64,000 nucleotides of DNA, taken from positions 3,410,001 through 3,474,000 of the forward strand of contig OZ242031.1 of NCBI GenBank assembly GCA_965205045.1. Direction: 5' to 3'. Below are positions 60,385-64,000 of the stretch, in pieces. Each line of letters begins with the position of its first letter. Position 1 is the stretch's first letter. The notes under the pieces were generated by a model. That model had not been told where the DNA came from, made no database searches, and was given only the letters and a program-made list of their open reading frames with translations. Both the position numbers and the translations under genes were made by a program. This DNA comes from UBA6522 sp965205045. GTDB taxonomy: Bacteria > Pseudomonadota > Gammaproteobacteria > Steroidobacterales > Rariloculaceae.

Positions 60385-61833
60385 TCAGCCAACCGCTCCT
60401 TCCAGACTGACGTTGAGAAGCGCCTGGGCTTCCACGGCGAACTCCATCGGGAGTTCCCTGAAAACTTCGCGGCAAAAGCCGTTCACGATCATGTTCACCG
60501 CGTCCTCCTCGGACAGACCGCGCTGGCGGCAGTAAAAGAGCTGGTCGTCACTGATTTTGGAGGTGGTGGCCTCGTGCTCGATGTGGGCGCTGCGTTCGCG
60601 GGCCTCCACGTAGGGAAACGTGTGCGCGCCGCAGCGGTCCCCGATGAGCAACGAATCGCACTGGGTGTAGTTGCGCGCGCTGCGGGCCGTCGGCAATACC
60701 CGTACCAGGCCGCGGTAGGCGTTCTGGGCCTGGCCAGCGGATATGCCCTTGGAAATGATCGTGCTGCGGGAATTTCGGCCGATGTGGATCATCTTCGTGC
60801 CGGTGTCCGCCTGCTGATGATTGTTGGTGACCGCCACGGAATAGAATTCACCCACGGAATTCTCCCCGCGCAGCACGCAACTGGGATACTTCCAGGTAAT
60901 GGCCGAACCGGTTTCCACCTGGGTCCAGGAGATCTTCGAGTTCGCTCCGCGGCAGTCGCCCCGCTTGGTCACGAAGTTGTAGATGCCGCCCACCCCGTTT
61001 TCGTCGCCCGGATACCAGTTCTGAACGGTGGAGTACTTGATCTCGGCGCCTTCGAGGGCCACCAGCTCCACGACCGCCGCGTGAAGCTGATTCTCATCGC
61101 GCATGGGCGCTGTACATCCCTCGAGGTAACTGACGTAGCTGCCTTCATCGGCGATGACCAGCGTGCGCTCGAATTGTCCGGTATTGGCCGCATTGATGCG
61201 GAAATAGGTGGACAGCTCCATGGGGCAGCGCACGCCCCTGGGAACGTAAACGAAGGATCCGTCGCTGAAAACCGCGGAATTCAGGGCCGCGAAGAAGTTG
61301 TCCCGCTGGGGCACCACGCTTCCCAGATATTGCTCGACAAGCTCCGGGTGCTCGCGCACCGCCTCGGAAAAGGAGCAGAAGATGACACCGGCCTCGGCGA
61401 GCCTCGTCTTGAACGTCGTAGCCACCGAGACGCTGTCGAATACGGCGTCGACCGCAACGCCCGCCAGCTTCGCGCGTTCATGCAACGGTATGCCCAGCTT
61501 GTCGTAGGTTTCGAGCAGCTTCGGATCGACTTCGTCCAGGCTCTTGGGCGCATCGTCCTGGTTCTTCGGCGCCGCGAAATAGGAAATGGCCTGATAATCG
61601 ATCGGGGGGTAGCGCACGTGGGACCAGGTGGGTTCGTCCATGGTGGTCCAGTGGCGATACGCCTTCAGGCGCCAGTTCGTCAGGAACTCCGGTTCGCCCT
61701 TCTTGGCGGATATGAGCCTGACGACATCCTCGTCTAGGCCGGGCGGTACCAGTTCCTGCTCGATATCAGTGACAAAGCCGTGCTCGTAGCCGCCTCGCAC
61801 AAAATCAGAAATTTCTTTAGGTTGTACTGACAT
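60385..61833 (-). CDS. sufB: SufB, Fe-S scaffold subunit
   Basis: 482 residues. Characteristic blocks are GLDEDVVRLISAKKGEPEF, NWRLKAYRHW, YVPRGVRCPMELSTYFRINA, GCTAPMRDENQLHAAVVEL, KISWTQVETGSAITWKYPS with the following conserved Cys, and EHEATTSKISDDQLFYCRQR. It is the site of nascent cluster assembly with SufC and SufD. First structural gene of the operon, 20 bases after the regulator. Confidence 0.97.
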   Translation of the reverse strand: MSVQPKEISDFVRGGYEHGFVTDIEQELVPPGLDEDVVRLISAKKGEPEFLTNWRLKAYRHWTTMDEPTWSHVRYPPIDYQAISYFAAPKNQDDAPKSLDEVDPKLLETYDKLGIPLHERAKLAGVAVDAVFDSVSVATTFKTRLAEAGVIFCSFSEAVREHPELVEQYLGSVVPQRDNFFAALNSAVFSDGSFVYVPRGVRCPMELSTYFRINAANTGQFERTLVIADEGSYVSYLEGCTAPMRDENQLHAAVVELVALEGAEIKYSTVQNWYPGDENGVGGIYNFVTKRGDCRGANSKISWTQVETGSAITWKYPSCVLRGENSVGEFYSVAVTNNHQQADTGTKMIHIGRNSRSTIISKGISAGQAQNAYRGLVRVLPTARSARNYTQCDSLLIGDRCGAHTFPYVEARERSAHIEHEATTSKISDDQLFYCRQRGLSEEDAVNMIVNGFCREVFRELPMEFAVEAQALLNVSLEGAVG

Positions 61834-61853
61834 ATGTTTGAAATGAATTGAAA

Positions 61854-62315
61854 TTAATGTTTGACCGACTGTCTAATTGCGTGCTTCCAACGATCAGGGG
61901 GCATGTTGGGTCCGTCGGGCTGCTGCAGGTCCGCCAGGCTGACTTCGCCGAGCGCCTCGCGAATGCTCAGGTTGATGCTCTGCCACGCGCTGCCGACCCG
62001 GCACGAAGACTCCAGTACGCAGAGACCGTGAGCGGAGCAGCACTCGGTGATGGCCAGCGGTCCTTCCAGCGCATCGAGGATCTGCGCGGCGCTGATTTCT
62101 TCGGCCGGACGTGAGAGCGCGTATCCACCGCGGGCGCCCCGCCGGGAAACCGCCAGACCGGCGCGGACCAGAGACTTCAGCAGTTTGCTGACCGTGGGCA
62201 GCGACAGGTGGGTGTCCACGGATACCTGGTGCGCGCTGGCCAGCCGACCCTCACTGGCGGCCAGTTGGGCGAGCACCAGCGTCCCGTAGTCGGTCAATTT
62301 GCTCATTCGCAGCAT
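61854..62315 (-). CDS. Rrf2-family SUF operon regulator
   Basis: 153 residues. It has a winged helix-turn-helix (MLRMSKLTDYGTLVLAQLA, then LSLPTVSKLLKSLVRAGLAV, RRGARGGYALSRP) and three conserved cysteines in ECCSAHGLCVLESSC (about residues 92-106) that can hold an Fe-S cluster. This is the IscR-like regulator typical of gammaproteobacterial suf operons. It probably senses cluster status and represses its own operon through the site at 62338-62360. First gene of the suf operon. Confidence 0.92.
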   Translation of the reverse strand: MLRMSKLTDYGTLVLAQLAASEGRLASAHQVSVDTHLSLPTVSKLLKSLVRAGLAVSRRGARGGYALSRPAEEISAAQILDALEGPLAITECCSAHGLCVLESSCRVGSAWQSINLSIREALGEVSLADLQQPDGPNMPPDRWKHAIRQSVKH

Positions 62316-62337
62316 GGAAAGGACTTCAGGCAGACAA

Positions 62338-62360
62338 GTAGGACTATTTTAGTACTATTT
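62338..62360. promoter_or_regulatory. Candidate Rrf2/IscR-type operator upstream of the suf operon
   Basis: The sequence GTAGGACTATTTTAGTACTA contains the inverted repeat ACTA-ttt-TAGT (62343-62353). It resembles type 1 IscR sites, with ACT and AGT half-sites around an AT-rich centre. It lies 23 bases upstream of the regulator start, where autoregulation is expected. Confidence 0.5.
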
Positions 62361-62402
62361 CGCCGAAAATGCGCGTACCGGTGAGTTGGCGCTGGAAAGA
62401 AT

Positions 62403-63959
62403 TTACTGGAAGCGCTCCGGCGGGCCGTCGTTCCGGCCGGTCACTCGGGTGCGAAACTGTTCGCCGACGTAGGCTTCCAGTTCATCGTGCTCGGTTTGAA
62501 ACCGCTCCCGGTCCACGGGATTCACGCCGGGCGATTCCAGCGCCATGCGGATCTGGTTGAAGGCCAGGGCCAGGTTGCCGACGCTCAGGTAGTAGTGGGA
62601 CATGTAGTGGTGGGCATTGCCGACATCGCCCTCGGCGTTGGCGGCCCGGGCGATCAGCCGGAACTGCTCCGGCGTGGGGTCGGAATTGTTCAGCAGATCC
62701 AGCAGGAGGCCGTGCGCCATTCCCGGGTAACCGGTCCGGATAAGTGCGTCGGCGTAGCTCAGCGTCAGCGGCACGTTTCTGGGCGACAGTTCTACGGCTT
62801 CTTCGTACCGGGCGAGCGCCAGGTCGGTCCGATGGCCCTCCATCAACGCCTCGCCTTCGCCGATGCGGAACGCGATGACGCCCGGAAACTCGTCAACCAG
62901 ATCCGAGAACACCCGCTGAGCGAGATCGTGGCGCCCTTCCCCGTGCAGGCCCAGCGCGTAACCGTAGCGGTCCTCGACCCGGTCGCTGCCGGCATCCATC
63001 CGACTCTGGAAGATTTCCAGCGCCGCTTCCGCGGAGGAGGCTGCGAAGACCTCCAGCCGGGCTTTCACCACCCCGTAGCTCACGCTGTCGGTGACATCCA
63101 CGGCCGGCAGCAGCCGTGCCCGTTCCCGGGCCTCGCCGATTCGCTCCGACGTGACCGGGTGCGTCTGCAGGAAGGACGGAATCCGTTCCGAGGTGAACGC
63201 GTGACGCCTCGACAGCTTCTCGAAGAAGGTGGCCATGGCCGTGGGATCGAACCCGGCTGACGCCAGCGTGCCGATGCCGATCCGGTCGGCCTCGTGTTCG
63301 TTGGCGCGGGTATAGTTGATCTGGGCTTGAATCGCGGCCGCCTGGGAGGCGCTGATGATGCCCTGCATGGCCTGGCTGTTGGCATCCGCGGCCGCGCCCA
63401 GCAGCACCGCCGCGATCATGGCCGCCATCGACAGGATGCTGTTTCGCTGGTTGCTGTAGATGGAGCGCGCGATATGGCGCTGGGTGACATGCGCGACCTC
63501 GTGGGCCAGAACGCCTGCGACTTCGCTCTCTCTTTCGCTGGCCAGCATCAGTCCGGAATTGATGCCGATGAATCCGCCGGGCAGCGCGAACGCATTGATG
63601 GCATTGTCGTCCACCATGAAGAACTCGAAGCTGTGGTCGCCATCGTTGGCGTGGCCGGCCAGGCGGGCGCCAAGGGTCTGGATGTACTCGGTCACGATCG
63701 GATCGTCCATGATCGCGCCCGCGCTGCGCAGTTGAGCCATCACGCCGCGGCCGAGTTGAGCTTCCTGGCCGCGGTTGAGCACGGAATCCGCCGGCGTACC
63801 GAAGTCGGGCAGGTTGGGCGTTTGCGCGACGGCGTTCACGCCCGCGGCGAGCAACAGGGCTGCCGGCCAGCCGGCACGGCGGTTTCCGGCGGCGGATGCC
63901 CGCGCCTGCGCGGAACTACGGTTCATCGAGCGCCCCGAGTGTCTCGTCCACATGTCCAC
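62403..63959 (-). CDS. BepA-like periplasmic M48 metalloprotease with TPR domain
   Basis: 518 residues from GTG at 63959; ATG at 63926 (MNRSSAQ) is a good alternative start just before the signal peptide (WPAALLLAAGVNAVAQ). The M48 zinc site HEVAH is in VAGVLAHEVAHVTQRHIARS, with the third ligand in NEHEADRIGIGTLASAGFDP. The C-terminal half is helical TPR-like (RYEEAVELSPRNVPLTLSYA). This matches BepA/YfgC-type proteases and chaperones for outer-membrane protein assembly. Transcribed away from the right edge, upstream of the suf operon regulator. Confidence 0.9.
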   Translation of the reverse strand: MDMWTRHSGRSMNRSSAQARASAAGNRRAGWPAALLLAAGVNAVAQTPNLPDFGTPADSVLNRGQEAQLGRGVMAQLRSAGAIMDDPIVTEYIQTLGARLAGHANDGDHSFEFFMVDDNAINAFALPGGFIGINSGLMLASERESEVAGVLAHEVAHVTQRHIARSIYSNQRNSILSMAAMIAAVLLGAAADANSQAMQGIISASQAAAIQAQINYTRANEHEADRIGIGTLASAGFDPTAMATFFEKLSRRHAFTSERIPSFLQTHPVTSERIGEARERARLLPAVDVTDSVSYGVVKARLEVFAASSAEAALEIFQSRMDAGSDRVEDRYGYALGLHGEGRHDLAQRVFSDLVDEFPGVIAFRIGEGEALMEGHRTDLALARYEEAVELSPRNVPLTLSYADALIRTGYPGMAHGLLLDLLNNSDPTPEQFRLIARAANAEGDVGNAHHYMSHYYLSVGNLALAFNQIRMALESPGVNPVDRERFQTEHDELEAYVGEQFRTRVTGRNDGPPERFQ

Positions 63960-64000
63960 GGAGTCTCACCTTTCTCCATTCGCAGCGTAACATGCCCAAT

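Noticed and set aside
60367..61737. 456-codon plus-strand frame opposite sufB
   Set aside because: Antisense to a conserved SufB sequence.

Overview
The window is GC-rich, densely packed chromosomal DNA from a bacterium, most likely a gammaproteobacterium. The evidence is the right-hand synteny (rnr-rlmB-rpsF-rpsR-DUF2232-rplI-dnaB-radA, then rpsP-rimM-trmD-rplS, a TRAP transporter, sppA and a complete suf operon with an Rrf2-type regulator). No 16S rRNA or other decisive taxonomic marker is present, so no genus is proposed.

Layout. 1-2.5 kb: the end of a fused CoA-transferase and a secreted NHL-repeat protein. 2.5-8.4 kb: a graveyard of fragments. It holds a 5' piece of a type I-E-like cas3 ending on a single I-E-like CRISPR repeat, phage tail pieces, a 28-G run, a copied piece of rnr, an ATPase/nuclease gene of the DUF1703 type, an AlbA_2 fragment, a decapitated DUF4143 ATPase, 23-bp iterons and three copies of a dispersed repeat. 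8.4-36.5 kb: a large CRISPR-Cas locus. 36.5-39.0 kb: a dead IS1634-type transposase, a retropepsin-like protease, an MNT-HEPN toxin-antitoxin pair and tRNA-Leu(CAG), whose 3' end faces the island. 39.0-64 kb: housekeeping genes.

The centrepiece is the CRISPR-Cas locus. A WYL-domain regulator and a promoter with a perfect GTGTCAG/CTGACAC palindrome precede effector module A (cas3 with a C-terminal Fic-like domain, csx17, a small cas7, csb2). A DUF1703 ATPase gene separates it from effector module B (csb1, csb2, a second cas3 and a csb3-like gene). A second DUF1703 gene and a DUF4143 ATPase separate module B from one adaptation module (fused cas4-cas1, cas2) and one array of 59 repeats and 58 spacers. 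Both modules are type I-G (formerly I-U) and each has its own Cas3 and its own predicted crRNA-processing Csb2, but they share a single array and a single spacer-acquisition machine. Module B is bracketed by about 600 bp near-identical direct repeats, the 5' parts of the two DUF1703 genes, so it looks like an exchangeable cassette.

Reading limits: all family assignments are by eye from translated sequence and motifs. No alignment, spacer search or structure prediction was run.
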